From Dehalococcoidia bacterium (GTDB lineage Bacteria > Chloroflexota > Dehalococcoidia > Lucifugimonadales > Lucifugimonadaceae), in assembly GCA_009693115.1 (NCBI GenBank), contig SHXW01000015.1, forward strand, positions 1 through 59,364: a stretch of 59,364 nt of DNA. The letters are read 5' to 3'. A program made the position numbers and the translations under genes. Positions 1 to 9,247 of this stretch are shown here, piece after piece (the first letter of the stretch is position 1; each line of letters opens with the position of its first letter). The notes below the pieces were generated by a model. That model was given only the letters and a program-made list of their open reading frames with translations, was not told where the DNA came from and ran no database searches.

Positions 1-610
1 CACTTGGACGCAGCAGCAGAAACTGACGGCATCCGACGGGGCCGCGAACGACTTCTTCGGTTACAGCGTCGCCGTCTCGGGCGACACCGCCGTGGTCGGG
101 GCGTGGGGCGATGATTCAGCCAAGGGCTCCGCCTACGTGTTCACGAGGTCCGGGAGCACATGGACGCAGCAGCAGAAACTGACGGCATCCGACGGGGCCG
201 CGATCGACTACTTCGGTTACAGCGTCGCCGTCTCGGGCGACACCGCCGTGGTCGGGGCGTATGGCGATGATTCCTACAAGGGCTCCGCCTACGTGTTCAC
301 GAGGTCCGGGAGCACTTGGACGCAGCAGCAGAAACTGACGGCATCCGACGGGGCCGCGAACGACTACTTCGGTGGCAGCGTCGCCGTCTCGGGCGACACC
401 GCCGTGGTCGGGGCGTATGGCGATGATTCCGAAAAGGGCTCCGCCTACGTGTTCACGCGGTCCGGGAGCACATGGACGCAGCAGCAGAAACTGACGGCAT
501 CCGACGGGGCCGCGAACGACTTCTTCGGTTGGAGCGTCGCCGTCTCGGGCGACACCGCCGTGGTCGGGGCGCGTAGCGATGATTCCAGCAAGGGTTCCGC
601 GTACATGTTC
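1..610 (+). repeat. Tandem 156-bp coding repeats
   Basis: About 3.9 copies of a 156-bp unit lie in one reading frame of the truncated surface protein. Unit boundaries can be set at the recurring 'ggacgcagcagcagaaactg' segment. The units differ at only a few positions, for example at the codons after the GDD motif. The array continues beyond the left edge of the window. Confidence 0.9.
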
Positions 611-943
611 GTCATGCACACTGCCACAGCCACCCCGACGCCTACGCCCACACCTACTCCAACAGCCACGCCGACGGCAACAGCCACTCCTGTGCCGCCA
701 ACGGCTACTCCGACGGTTACTCCGACACCCACGCGCACGCCTGCACCCACACCAACGGCCACTCAGGTCCCGCCCACGGCCACTCCCACGCTGACGCCCA
801 CGCCAACCCCCATCCTGCCGCACACGGGCGGGCCGGGGTTGGACAACCGTGCGCTGGGGTTGCTCGCCGGGCTGGGGCTGCTGGGTGCGGGCCTGGGCCT
901 GCTCCTGATGAGAGGGTCCCGCTCCGCCAGACCAACGGCCTAG
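2..943 (+). CDS. FG-GAP/beta-propeller repeat surface protein, 5' truncated
   Basis: The reading frame is open from base 2, so the start lies outside the window. The visible 313 residues begin with four copies of a 52-residue unit (156 bp period, units starting near 1, 157, 313 and 469) of FG-GAP type, with recurring [13 protein letters not shown] and [13 protein letters not shown] segments. A Thr/Pro-rich linker follows (about bases 615-810). The C-terminus has an LPHTG motif, a Gly/Leu-rich hydrophobic segment and an Arg-containing tail, the layout of a sortase-type anchor. The protein is probably exported and held at the cell surface; its ligand is unknown. The repeats are nearly identical in DNA, which suggests recent duplication and possible copy-number variation. 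The repeat class and anchor layout are clear; the function is not. Confidence 0.8.
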   Translation, partial: TWTQQQKLTASDGAANDFFGYSVAVSGDTAVVGAWGDDSAKGSAYVFTRSGSTWTQQQKLTASDGAAIDYFGYSVAVSGDTAVVGAYGDDSYKGSAYVFTRSGSTWTQQQKLTASDGAANDYFGGSVAVSGDTAVVGAYGDDSEKGSAYVFTRSGSTWTQQQKLTASDGAANDFFGWSVAVSGDTAVVGARSDDSSKGSAYMFVMHTATATPTPTPTPTPTATPTATATPVPPTATPTVTPTPTRTPAPTPTATQVPPTATPTLTPTPTPILPHTGGPGLDNRALGLLAGLGLLGAGLGLLLMRGSRSARPTA

Positions 944-1280
944 GCAACCACCCCGAACCTCCTCCGCACCCGCTTTGCGGGTCCCGTTGGGCGTGGGTCA
1001 GGAAGTGCGTCAACCTCAGGCAACAGCGCTCGGACCTCTGGCATTCCAGCCTTGAGATCAATCCTCAGAAGCCGTGTGGCTTCTTTTAAGTCCACCAAGA
1101 GCACCAATGCCCCATGGGCAGAAGAACCCGTTGTTGCCGCCCCAAGCCCCAACCTATTCCAGCAAGGGAAACAAAATCTTGAGATAGCCTCCAGAAAGTG
1201 CGTTGAGGTCACAAAGGCAGCCTTGGACGTAATACGATGCGCTGAAAACGCTCCGGGCGAATGCGGACGTCTGGCGGCAT
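944..1280. other. Intergenic, 337 bp
   Basis: A small hairpin ACCCGC-TTT-GCGGGT (968-982) lies 25 bp after the surface protein stop. It has no T-tract and is at best a weak terminator. Nothing else was recognised. Confidence 0.4.
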
Positions 1281-2759
1281 GTGGACATCCGGCAATCGAA
1301 ACCGGCCAGCGCAAACACCGAAAGCAGACCAAGCGGAGACACCAGCATCCCAACCCCATCACGACACAGGCACCTCTTCTACTCCGCTCTATCAGCAGCG
1401 GTGGCGGTGGCTGTTGTCACTGCCGGGTGCGGCGGCTCGCATGGCCTCTCTGACACGGAGTCACGGCAACCTGAGAGCCTTGCTGCGAGTCCTGCGGCGA
1501 GTGCCTTGACTCCGGCTCTGGCAGTGTCCCCGACATCAACCCTGCCCTGGCTCGACGGCCCGACGCGGGCGACTCCAAAGATGCTCGTCGGAGAGCCGAA
1601 GCAGACGGCCACGAGCGCGCCCGCCCCTCCACCGACCGTTACCGCTACCCCGTTCATGGAAATACAGGACCGTGCGCAGGCATTGGCAGCCGAGAGGTTT
1701 GCTTTGCTCGGCGGATGGGCGACGAACTTCAGGAAACGGTCTGTGGATCTGAACGAGGTGGAGACGTTACTGGCCCGTGATCGCATACCGCCTATTGACG
1801 CACCGGATTTCTCGCTCGTTTCCAAGCCGCCTGGGTACATGCGCCAGGAGGAACCCGTCATAGCCGTGAGGGTGGGGACGGAGGCAAAGGCCTACCCGCT
1901 CGCGATATTGATGTGGCATGAGATCGTCAACGACGTAATCGGTGGCCGGCCAGTCTCCGTAACGTTCTGCCCCCTCTGCAACAGCGCCATCGTGTTCGAC
2001 CGGACGGTCAGGGGCGTCACTCTGACTTTCGGTACGTCCGGCGCGCTCCGGCACAGCGATCTGGTGATGTGGGACAGGGAGACACAGACCTGGTGGCAGC
2101 AGATTACGGGCGAGGCCATAGCGGGTGACCTGACAGGGACCAAACTGAACGTACTGCCGTCATCCATCACTTCATGGAAGGCGTTTGCAGATGCCAACCC
2201 TTCTGGGAAGGTCTTGAGGCGCGCCGAGCAGCGGGACGGGACGCCGCTGAGGCCTTATGACGAGCCACCCTATGCAGGGTATGACGATGTGAACGTCCCG
2301 CCGTTTGCATTTCGCGGGGACTCTGACAAACGCCTGCCTGCGACGGCGAGAGTGTTAACGGTTGAGTCTGGTGGCGACCATGTGGCCTACCCGTTCGATT
2401 TCCTCAAGGCGCAGCTTGTGGCCAATGACAGCGTCGGAGGCCATGACATCGTAGTGGTCTATGACGGCGGGGTGAGATCAGCGTTCCTGGATGCCGGCGG
2501 CAGACAGCAGGTTTCAGGCGGGGCAGTCGCGTTCAGCAGGAGCACTGCAGGGAGAACGCTGACATTTGAAGTGGATGGCGAAGGGATGAGGGACACGGAG
2601 ACGAGATCTGTGTGGACGCGGTCTGGCGCCGCTGTGTCCGGCCCGTTGGCAGGGGCAAACCTTGAGACCGCCCTGCACGGGAACCATTTCTGGTTTGCGT
2701 GGGTGGTCTTCAAACCGGGGACCCAGATCAGGAAGTCTGTCGCTGACCTCAGGCCGTGA
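1281..2759 (+). CDS. DUF3179 domain lipoprotein
   Basis: This 492-residue protein has a basic start, a hydrophobic segment (about residues 33-48) and a lipobox-like VTAGC with Cys50, then a Pro/Thr/Ala-rich linker and a DUF3179 domain from about residue 140. The family hallmark VTFCPLCNSA is at residues 227-236, followed by the RHSDLVMWDRET and WWQQITGEAIAG blocks. DUF3179 proteins are exported and of unknown function; the conserved Cys pair suggests metal or redox chemistry, but that is inference. The start is a GTG without a convincing ribosome binding site, and the long N-terminal region before the membrane segment leaves the exact start uncertain. Family assignment is firm. Confidence 0.85.
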   Translation: MDIRQSKPASANTESRPSGDTSIPTPSRHRHLFYSALSAAVAVAVVTAGCGGSHGLSDTESRQPESLAASPAASALTPALAVSPTSTLPWLDGPTRATPKMLVGEPKQTATSAPAPPPTVTATPFMEIQDRAQALAAERFALLGGWATNFRKRSVDLNEVETLLARDRIPPIDAPDFSLVSKPPGYMRQEEPVIAVRVGTEAKAYPLAILMWHEIVNDVIGGRPVSVTFCPLCNSAIVFDRTVRGVTLTFGTSGALRHSDLVMWDRETQTWWQQITGEAIAGDLTGTKLNVLPSSITSWKAFADANPSGKVLRRAEQRDGTPLRPYDEPPYAGYDDVNVPPFAFRGDSDKRLPATARVLTVESGGDHVAYPFDFLKAQLVANDSVGGHDIVVVYDGGVRSAFLDAGGRQQVSGGAVAFSRSTAGRTLTFEVDGEGMRDTETRSVWTRSGAAVSGPLAGANLETALHGNHFWFAWVVFKPGTQIRKSVADLRP

Positions 2760-2770
2760 TGGGCGGGACT

Positions 2771-3682
2771 TCAGCGGGGGACAAGGGCACTGCCGGTGCG
2801 GATGGCTTCGTCCACGAGTGCCAGGAGGGGCTCGGCCTGGTCCAGAAGAACAGGGAGCTTTGGGTCCTGAGCCAGGGAAATGGCCTCTTCAAGGTCTTTT
2901 TTGATCAGGTTTAGAGGGGCATGGACAGTCATGAGCAGCACGGCCCTGTCCAGGTACAGGGTCGCCTGCGCAGGGGCGAATTTGATGGCGCGGTCAAAGT
3001 CGGCCAGGGCCCGCGCGTGGTCGCCCAGGGCGTCCCGGTAGAAGCGGCCACGCCACCAGTAGACTCCGCCTTCCTCCGGCGCAAGGGCGACAGCGCGATC
3101 GAAAGAGTTGAGGGCTTCTTGGGCCTGCCCAACGGCGGCATAAACACGTCCGAGCACAATGTGGGCGTCTATCAGGTCCTCCTTGAACGACAGCGCCTTC
3201 TCGGCGTCCCGGCGCGCCCCCGCCAGATCCCGTGTGGCCATGCGGGCGAATGCGCGGTGGGCGTATGCCTGCGCGAGGGAGGGTTTGAGTGATATCGCCT
3301 GGTCAAAATCGAGCATGGCCTCTTCGTAGTCACCTTTGAAGAGGCGGGCCTGACCGCGGCCGTCCCAGCCACGGGCGAACGCCGGTTCAAGCTCGATGAC
3401 GGTGGTGAAGTAGCGTTCGGCTTCTGCGAACTCCCCGCGGCTCAGGTAGGCGTAGCCAGTGGTGTACTGGATGACGCTCTCTGTGCTGGGAGTGGGAGAG
3501 ACGGTGGGGAGGCGCGGCGCGGGGGTCGTAGTCGGGACAGGGGCGGGAGATGGAATAGGTTCCGGAGGCAGAGGCGTCGGGGTCGGCACAGCGGAACTGC
3601 AGGCGGCGGTGAGGAACGTCGCCGCGGCTGCTGAGACCATGAAGGCCCAGCCCCTATGTAACGGCTTGTATTCAGGTTTCAT
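2771..3682 (-). CDS. TPR-repeat lipoprotein
   Basis: This 303-residue protein has a signal peptide ending in lipobox LTAAC (Cys28), a Pro/Thr linker to about residue 66, and about six consecutive tetratricopeptide-like helical repeats, such as YAYLSRGEFAEAERYFTTVI and ARLFKGDYEEAMLDFDQAI. It probably sits on the outer face of the cytoplasmic membrane as a protein-protein scaffold. The start is ATG with a GAAGAAG-like binding site just upstream. It converges with the DUF3179 gene with only 11 bp between the stops. No enzymatic domain is visible, and the partner is unknown. Confidence 0.85.
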   Translation of the reverse strand: MKPEYKPLHRGWAFMVSAAAATFLTAACSSAVPTPTPLPPEPIPSPAPVPTTTPAPRLPTVSPTPSTESVIQYTTGYAYLSRGEFAEAERYFTTVIELEPAFARGWDGRGQARLFKGDYEEAMLDFDQAISLKPSLAQAYAHRAFARMATRDLAGARRDAEKALSFKEDLIDAHIVLGRVYAAVGQAQEALNSFDRAVALAPEEGGVYWWRGRFYRDALGDHARALADFDRAIKFAPAQATLYLDRAVLLMTVHAPLNLIKKDLEEAISLAQDPKLPVLLDQAEPLLALVDEAIRTGSALVPR

Positions 3683-3879
3683 GATGCTTCTTCAAATGCG
3701 CGTCTGATAGAGGGACTGGGATCTGTACAGAAATCCCTACGGAAAGGTCATTTCGCAGGCACAACACCCACTGCAGGCGGGTATCAGCGCGCGCTCCTGT
3801 CGTGACAGAGAGGCGTTCGGGATTGATACGGGACGCCAACATTCAGGATACGTGTTTGGCGACGAGCCGGTTCAAGGTG

Positions 3880-4863
3880 TCACACGGTGGACAGGCGGGC
3901 GACCAGTATTTCAACGGCCAGCCTCTCGTCCAGTTCCCCCGTCTTGATCGCAAGGTCGGCGTCGAGGAGACGATGGTGGACCGCGGACAGGTAGCCTGTG
4001 TCAAACCTCTCCGCCTGTCGCATCGTCTTTTCGAGTGGGAAGCCGGCCTTGATGCCCGCCCTCTTGCCTATTTCGTCCCGCGGTACTGAACGCTCCCACA
4101 TGTCCCTTGCAAGGAGCGCGAGCCGCACCTGACGGGCGAGCATGTGCAAAAGGTTGGCGGGGGTTTCGCCGCCCGCGAGGAGGCTGTACAGGAGCTTCAT
4201 GGCCACGCCCGGCCTGTGTTCGAGGATGGCGTCCACGGCGGCGAAGATGCTTTCCTCGCGCGACGCGGTGACGAGAAGATCCACGTCCTGCCTGGAAACC
4301 GGGCGGCCGGAGGCGTGGGTGACGAGTTTGCGCACCTCCTGGTCAAGCAGTCGCAGGTTGCCGCCGGAGAGCCATGCCAGCCTGGCTACAGCATCGCCCT
4401 GGGCCTGTGCCCGATTAGAGGCGAAGCGTTCCCGTATCCAGTTTTCCAGCGCAGGGCCACGCGGCGATTGGAACTCCCTGATCTCCGCCAGCGGGCCCAC
4501 CGCCTTCAGGGCGCGGCCTCCGCGCTTGAGTTCCTGCTCCTTCTTTTCAGGTATGTCGAAGAAAACCAGCTCCGTCGTCGGCGGGATACCTTCAAGCCGA
4601 GACGCGAGCTTGTCCCACTCATCGCCGAGCGACTTGTCGCCCGCTTGCAGGCGCCCCAGCAGCCCGCGCACCGTCACCAGGCGGCGGTCGGCAAGAAATG
4701 GGCCTGCGCTAGCAGCGGCGACAACCTCTCCGAGCTTGATCGCCCGGCCGTCGAACACGCTGGTGTTCGGGCCACGCACCTCTGGCGGGCCTATTGTCTC
4801 CACGATCCGGGCATAGGCCTCGGAGGCGGAAAACTCGTCATATCCATGAAGGACTCTGATCAT
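3880..4863 (-). CDS. holA: DNA polymerase III delta subunit
   Basis: This 327-residue HolA-type protein is the clamp-loader delta subunit that opens the beta sliding clamp. The N-terminal region (MIRVLHGYDEFSASEAY, then PFLADRRLVTVRG) matches the usual HolA start. A central FFDIPEKKEQELKRGGRALK block and the C-terminal helical domain with LLYSLLAGGETPANLLHMLARQ follow. The length is typical. The start ATG has AAGG 6 bp upstream. It stands alone on the minus strand between the TPR lipoprotein gene and a divergent plus-strand unit. Assignment rests on overall pattern, since delta subunits carry no catalytic motif. Confidence 0.9.
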   Translation of the reverse strand: MIRVLHGYDEFSASEAYARIVETIGPPEVRGPNTSVFDGRAIKLGEVVAAASAGPFLADRRLVTVRGLLGRLQAGDKSLGDEWDKLASRLEGIPPTTELVFFDIPEKKEQELKRGGRALKAVGPLAEIREFQSPRGPALENWIRERFASNRAQAQGDAVARLAWLSGGNLRLLDQEVRKLVTHASGRPVSRQDVDLLVTASREESIFAAVDAILEHRPGVAMKLLYSLLAGGETPANLLHMLARQVRLALLARDMWERSVPRDEIGKRAGIKAGFPLEKTMRQAERFDTGYLSAVHHRLLDADLAIKTGELDERLAVEILVARLSTV

Positions 4864-5163
4864 TGGTGCCTTGCAATCCCGGTTTCATCGAAGATCGTGC
4901 GCTTGATTCGGCTGCCGGGACCTTCATCTTCTCCCGGTCGAAGCGGACAATGGTGAAAAAGCTCTGTGCTCACTAGAGCAGTCCATCACCCTCACACCGG
5001 CCCGCGCCCAATGGGCGCCCGGCAAAAGGCAAATGCTTGAGATGGGCGTGGCAGAATGACGCATGCGGGTACGGTTTCATCTGTGAGGTGAGAACGACGG
5101 GCCTATAATCAAACCGACGGAGTTCTTGCCGGGGTGGCTCAGGCGGACAGGAGGGAACGAGAC
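4864..5163. promoter_or_regulatory. Divergent intergenic region with a TATAAT box
   Basis: This 300-bp spacer lies between holA (minus) and the DUF1232 gene (plus). A TATAAT hexamer lies at 5104-5109, about 55 bp before the DUF1232 start, but no good -35 element stands 16-18 bp upstream. Nothing else was recognised. Confidence 0.3.
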
Positions 5164-5490
5164 GTGAAAGCAAGGCTCAAGAACCTCTTCGGCCTGACCG
5201 CGGCGTTCGCCCTGTTCGGCAGGATATTGTGGGAAAGGCGCGTCCCACTATGGATCAAGGCTCTGCTGTTTCTGGCTGCCGTCTACGTACTGTTGCCGCG
5301 GGACACCGTACCGGACATCGTAGCAATCATAGGCCGGCTGGACGACTTGATTGTGGCGGCCGCGTTGCTATACCTGTTCATGCGCCTGGGAGCAGCGGCG
5401 CTGGCTGTGATTGACGAGAGCGTGGCAGCCCGCGGGGGCAAGGACGGCCCCGTGATTGAAGGCAGTTCCCGGGACGTCGAGCCGGAATAG
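5164..5490 (+). CDS. DUF1232 (YkvA-type) membrane protein
   Basis: This 108-residue protein has the DUF1232 signature VYVLLPRDTVPDIVAIIGRLDDLIVAA. That pattern is a hydrophobic hairpin around a P-x-D-x-x-P-D motif, followed by a second hydrophobic segment. I chose the GTG at 5164 because AGGAGG (5149-5154) lies 9 bp upstream; an ATG at 5134 in the same frame has no such site and would include the binding site inside the gene. The family is widespread and of unknown function. It is followed by the ychF-like gene after 68 bp, so the two may be co-transcribed. Confidence 0.8.
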   Translation: MKARLKNLFGLTAAFALFGRILWERRVPLWIKALLFLAAVYVLLPRDTVPDIVAIIGRLDDLIVAAALLYLFMRLGAAALAVIDESVAARGGKDGPVIEGSSRDVEPE

Positions 5491-5558
5491 CGCCGGACCT
5501 TTTCAGGACAACATCAGAGTGCGGGACCCGTTGCGGATCCCTCGGGCGAGACTGTGTA

Positions 5559-6653
5559 ATGCGAATAGGGATAATTGGCCTGCCGGGGAGCGGCAAAACG
5601 ACCATTTTCAACGCCCTGACCCGAGGCAAGGCGCAACCGGGCGGGTACAGCGCAGCCAAGTCAGCGAATGTGGGCGTGGCTCATGTGCCAGACGAACGCC
5701 TTGACGCGCTGACCAGCCTGTACAACCCGCGCAAGACGACGCATGCAGAGGTGACGTACGTTGACGTGCCAGTAGTGCGCGGCAAGAACGAGGGGGACTG
5801 GCTGGCTGGCGAGGCCGTGAGCCAGCTCCAGAAGATGGACGCGCTGCTGCTGGTGGTCCGCTCGTTCAAGGATGACGCCCTGCCCCACGTGCTGGGGTCA
5901 ATCGACTGGACAAGGGACATCGAGAAGGCCTGTTTTGACGTTCAGTTCGCTGACATCTCCCTCATAGACCGGCGCATTGAACGGCTGAATGCAGGGATGA
6001 AGCCTCTCAAGGCCGCTGAGCGCGAGCAGACGCAGAAGCAGATCGACACGCTGCGCAAGTTACAGGCAGACCTGGAGGCGGGGACACCAGTCCGCGCCCG
6101 CGAACAGACTGACTCCGACCGCAGAGCGCTGCAGGATGTGTTCTTGCTGAGCGCGCTGCCGCTGCTGGTTGCTGTGAACACAGGTGAGGATGGCCTGGCG
6201 CTGGCGGCGGCTATTGAACAAGAGGCGTTCACGCTTTTGAAAGGCCCCAAGACTGGCGCAGCGGCGATCTGCGGGAAGCTCGAGGCGGAACTGGCGCAGA
6301 TGCCGCCAGAAGAGGAGGCGGAGATGCGGGCCGGGCTGGGAGCAGGTGAGTCCGGACTGAACCGGATGATCAAGCTGTCTTATCAGGTGATCGGTCTGAT
6401 CTCTTTCCTGACGGTGGGTGAAGATGAAGTGCGGGCATGGCCGGTCCCTGCCGGTTTTTCGGCGCCCAGGGCGGCTGGTCGAGTCCACTCCGACATCGAG
6501 CGCGGCTTTATCAGGGCCGAGGTTGTGAGCTACGATGACCTGGTTGCCGCAGGGAGCCTCGCCGAAGCCCGGAAACGCGGCACGCTCCGCCAGGAAGGGC
6601 GGGAGTATGTGATAAAGGACGGAGACGTGGTTAATTTCCTGTTCTCGGTTTAG
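5559..6653 (+). CDS. YchF/OLA1-like P-loop NTPase, divergent
   Basis: This 364-residue protein has the YchF layout: an N-terminal P-loop domain, a helical coiled-coil insertion (about 130-180), a NxxE-type G4 (VNTGED), and a C-terminal TGS-like/DUF933 domain ending in DGDVVNFLFSV. YchF proteins bind ribosomes and prefer ATP. Two features are unusual. The Walker A is GLPGSGKTT instead of GLPNVGKS, and the switch II region is DVPVVRGKNEGDW instead of the usual DIAGLV-KGASKGEGLG. It therefore looks like a separate subfamily rather than orthodox YchF. The start ATG has GGGCGAG 8 bp upstream. Confidence 0.8.
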   Translation: MRIGIIGLPGSGKTTIFNALTRGKAQPGGYSAAKSANVGVAHVPDERLDALTSLYNPRKTTHAEVTYVDVPVVRGKNEGDWLAGEAVSQLQKMDALLLVVRSFKDDALPHVLGSIDWTRDIEKACFDVQFADISLIDRRIERLNAGMKPLKAAEREQTQKQIDTLRKLQADLEAGTPVRAREQTDSDRRALQDVFLLSALPLLVAVNTGEDGLALAAAIEQEAFTLLKGPKTGAAAICGKLEAELAQMPPEEEAEMRAGLGAGESGLNRMIKLSYQVIGLISFLTVGEDEVRAWPVPAGFSAPRAAGRVHSDIERGFIRAEVVSYDDLVAAGSLAEARKRGTLRQEGREYVIKDGDVVNFLFSV

Positions 6654-6730
6654 GAGTCCCATCTCTCAACCCCCCAATGTGGGGGAGTGTGTTTGACGCA
6701 GGCGCTCTTGCGCTGAAATGAGAAGGAATC

Positions 6731-7543
6731 ATGCAACCTCAGGAACTCGGACGAATGAACACGCCCATCGCTGCGGATATCGCCGGGAAGCGCAAGCTGT
6801 ACGTGACGCTGATGGTCCCGCTTTCCCCCGGCGCACCAGAGGGGTTCGATGAGCGCTACAACGCGTACTGGAAAGCCGCCGACAAAAACATCTCGCAGCT
6901 TGAGTCACGTGCAGGCCTGGTCAAACGCATATTCGTTGAGGGCGTCGCTCGCGGAGGACAGGCCGGGCTGAATATGCTCGAAAGGTCCAACCCCGCTGCG
7001 TATGAGATCGTGGCGACGCGCGTAAAGAGCGGGGCGACGCTTGAGGCGTTCGAAGATGAGCTGCTGTTTGCAGAAGTTCTGGACTGGGGCCGCTGCCTCC
7101 AGGTGGGTTTCGCCTCACGCAAGGCGGCGCAAACAGTAAGCGATGCCTTCAAGAAGGCGACCGAAGAGCGGTTGAAATCCCTCCAGATGAAGCTCAATGA
7201 CGGCCTGAAACTGATGGAGGCTGGCCTGTTGCTGGCCACAAGGTTCGACTCTGTGATGCCCCCGGCTGATGTTGAGCGTTTCATGGTTTCACCGCCTGAA
7301 CTCGATGAGTTGGACAGGTGGGTCAGGCAAGCCAACGAGGCGATCATGAAGGCCATGGAAGAGGAAGAGGCGCAGATGATGAGAGAGCAGGGAGCCCCGG
7401 ACCCACACGCTGGACATGCGCACGGGCCCGTGGCCACTGGCATGGGACATGGCCCGGCCCGGCAGCAGGCACCGCGTCAGGGACCTCCCCCTCCGCCTCA
7501 GCAGCGCGCCGGGGGGCTCTGGACTCCAGGGCAGCAACGATAA
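6731..7543 (+). CDS. Uncharacterised 270-residue protein with His/Pro-rich tail
   Basis: I do not recognise this family. Residues 1-205 look like a folded alpha-helical protein, with a possible beta strand near KLYVTLMVPLSP and charged helices such as FKKATEERLKSLQMKLNDGLKLMEAG. The tail from about residue 220 is low complexity: DPHAGHAHGP, then GMGHGPARQQAPRQGPPPPPQQ. The His cluster might bind metal, but this is speculation. There is no signal peptide or membrane segment. AGAAGGA lies just upstream of the ATG at 6731; a second ATG at 6755 is possible. It follows the ychF-like gene by 77 bp and is probably co-transcribed. Confidence 0.65.
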   Translation: MQPQELGRMNTPIAADIAGKRKLYVTLMVPLSPGAPEGFDERYNAYWKAADKNISQLESRAGLVKRIFVEGVARGGQAGLNMLERSNPAAYEIVATRVKSGATLEAFEDELLFAEVLDWGRCLQVGFASRKAAQTVSDAFKKATEERLKSLQMKLNDGLKLMEAGLLLATRFDSVMPPADVERFMVSPPELDELDRWVRQANEAIMKAMEEEEAQMMREQGAPDPHAGHAHGPVATGMGHGPARQQAPRQGPPPPPQQRAGGLWTPGQQR

Positions 7544-7717
7544 GCGGCGGGTTTGCGGAACATGTCACGCTGAACTTGTTTCAGCTTTATGCATCGCAAG
7601 TTCTATTGCCTGAGGCCATTTCCGGATCACCCCTAGAATGGTTTAATCCGACGAAGCAGCCCGCTCTGTGCTGATCAAGCGCATGCGTGGTGGCGATTGC
7701 GGGCCACAGGGTTCTCT

Positions 7718-9010
7718 ATGCCGCTCGCGCACCCGAAACCTTCCCGGACCTGGCCGTGGGCGCCGGGGACGGAGCGCGGCATCGGTCTGTACGTACACAT
7801 CCCGTTCTGCGAGACAAAGTGCCCGTACTGCGACTTCAACACCTATTCGGGCATAGAGGCTCTGATCCCGACTTACATGGCGGCGCTGCGGGCCGAGACG
7901 GCCCGGTGGGGCGATCTGCTCGGGCATCCACGCGTTAGGACGGTGTTTTTCGGCGGCGGCACGCCTTCTTACGTGCCGGGCGCTGAAATGACGGCGATCA
8001 TCGCCGCCTATCAGTCCGCCTTCGACGTCATGCAGGACGCCGAGGTCACCCTCGAAGCAAACCCCGGTGATGTGACTGTTGAGAAACTGGCGACGTGGCT
8101 CAAGGCGGGCGTAAACCGCCTGAGCATGGGCGTGCAGAGCTTCGACGACGCGCTGTTGAAAATGCTTGGCCGAAGGCACACGGCCCAACAGGCCGAGATT
8201 GCGTACGGGATGGCGCGAGAGGCCGGGTTCACAAACATGAGCCTGGACCTGATGTTCGGGCTGCCGGAGCAAACGCTGGCTCAGTGGCAGGAGTCCGTGG
8301 AAAGGGTCGTGAGCCTCGGGTCTGAGCACCTGTCGCTCTATGGACTGCAGCTGGAACACGGGACGCCGCTCGAAGCGGCTGTACGGACAGGCAGGCTGCC
8401 GGAACCGGACCAGGATCTGGCCGCCGACATGTACCAGTTCGCCGTGGAGCGCCTGGCCGCTGCCGGATACCTGGGCTACGAGATTTCCAACTGGGCGAAG
8501 CCGGGGCTGGAGAGCAGGCACAACCTGATGTATTGGAGGTGCGAATCTTATCTGGGCCTGGGTCCGGGAGCGCACTCTTCCATGTTCGGGGTGAGGTTCG
8601 CGGACATTAAGTCGCCCCGTGGGTATGTGGCGGCGGTGAGGGGCATGGCCGGAGCCAGGCCGGAGTCAGGGCCGCCGCTGACTGGGCGGGACATAGTGTT
8701 TGAGATGAAGGCGCACGGCCCAGTGGATTTCATTGAGGAGACTACGGAGCCGATGGCCCGCGCCGAGTTCCTGATGATGGGGTTGCGGCTGGCCGAAGGG
8801 ATCCAGGAGTCTGACTTCCGGACGCGTTTCGGCGCGGGCCTGAATGAGTCGTTCGCCGGTGTGATCTCCGGCCTGACGGACGATGGCCTGCTCAAGTCTG
8901 ATCAACAGGGCATCAGGCTCACGCCTCGGGGCAGGCTGCTCGGGAACGAGGCATTCAGGCGTTTCGTCGAGGCCGCAGAAGCCGCTCCTCCCACGGACGC
9001 CAGGATCTGA
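7718..9010 (+). CDS. hemW: HemW-type radical SAM haem chaperone
   Basis: This radical SAM protein has YVHIPFC followed by the cluster motif CETKCPYCDF. HemW has Phe after the third Cys spacing, where true HemN oxygen-independent coproporphyrinogen oxidases have a fourth Cys. Further family blocks are FGGGTPSY, LEANPGDV, RLSMGVQSFDD, DLMFGLPEQT, GYEISNWAKPG and LGPGAHS. The C-terminal domain (from about residue 330) is the usual winged-helix part. HemW inserts haem into target proteins and is not a porphyrin biosynthesis enzyme. I chose ATG 7718 (430 residues); a TTG at 7697 in frame would add seven residues. Neither has a strong binding site. Confidence 0.87.
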   Translation: MPLAHPKPSRTWPWAPGTERGIGLYVHIPFCETKCPYCDFNTYSGIEALIPTYMAALRAETARWGDLLGHPRVRTVFFGGGTPSYVPGAEMTAIIAAYQSAFDVMQDAEVTLEANPGDVTVEKLATWLKAGVNRLSMGVQSFDDALLKMLGRRHTAQQAEIAYGMAREAGFTNMSLDLMFGLPEQTLAQWQESVERVVSLGSEHLSLYGLQLEHGTPLEAAVRTGRLPEPDQDLAADMYQFAVERLAAAGYLGYEISNWAKPGLESRHNLMYWRCESYLGLGPGAHSSMFGVRFADIKSPRGYVAAVRGMAGARPESGPPLTGRDIVFEMKAHGPVDFIEETTEPMARAEFLMMGLRLAEGIQESDFRTRFGAGLNESFAGVISGLTDDGLLKSDQQGIRLTPRGRLLGNEAFRRFVEAAEAAPPTDARI

Positions 9011-9161
9011 AGTGGAGACTTCACCCCCATCCTGGCCATCTCCCCGCTGGCAGGGCACCCCGAGGGGTGGGTATGTGAGAAAGTCGCCAGGAGACAATGA
9101 CGGAACCAGGTCGTTAGAGTTCAGGGGCGGTTATTGTAGCTCGAGCTTCTCCTGCGCCCAG

Positions 9162-9226
9162 CCCTCTCCCGGCGAGAGAGGGGATTCGCGACCCACACCC
9201 TTACCCTTTCCCTGCAAGGGAGAAGG
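9162..9226. repeat. Two short palindromes of the CCCTCTCC/GGAGAGGG type
   Basis: A 7-bp stem (CCCTCTC at 9162-9168, GAGAGGG at 9176-9182) and an imperfect CCCTTTCCCT-GCA-AGGGAGAAGG hairpin (9204-9226) lie side by side in the hemW-selB spacer. Similar elements recur at 11643, 24176, 35551, 45000 and 57466. Confidence 0.5.
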
Positions 9227-9247
9227 AATCTTTGAGAGCGGGTTGAG

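Noticed and set aside
116-823. 235-residue minus-strand open frame with internal repeats
   Set aside because: The repeats are the complement of the FG-GAP repeats; the Arg/Gly-rich translation is typical of an antisense high-GC frame.
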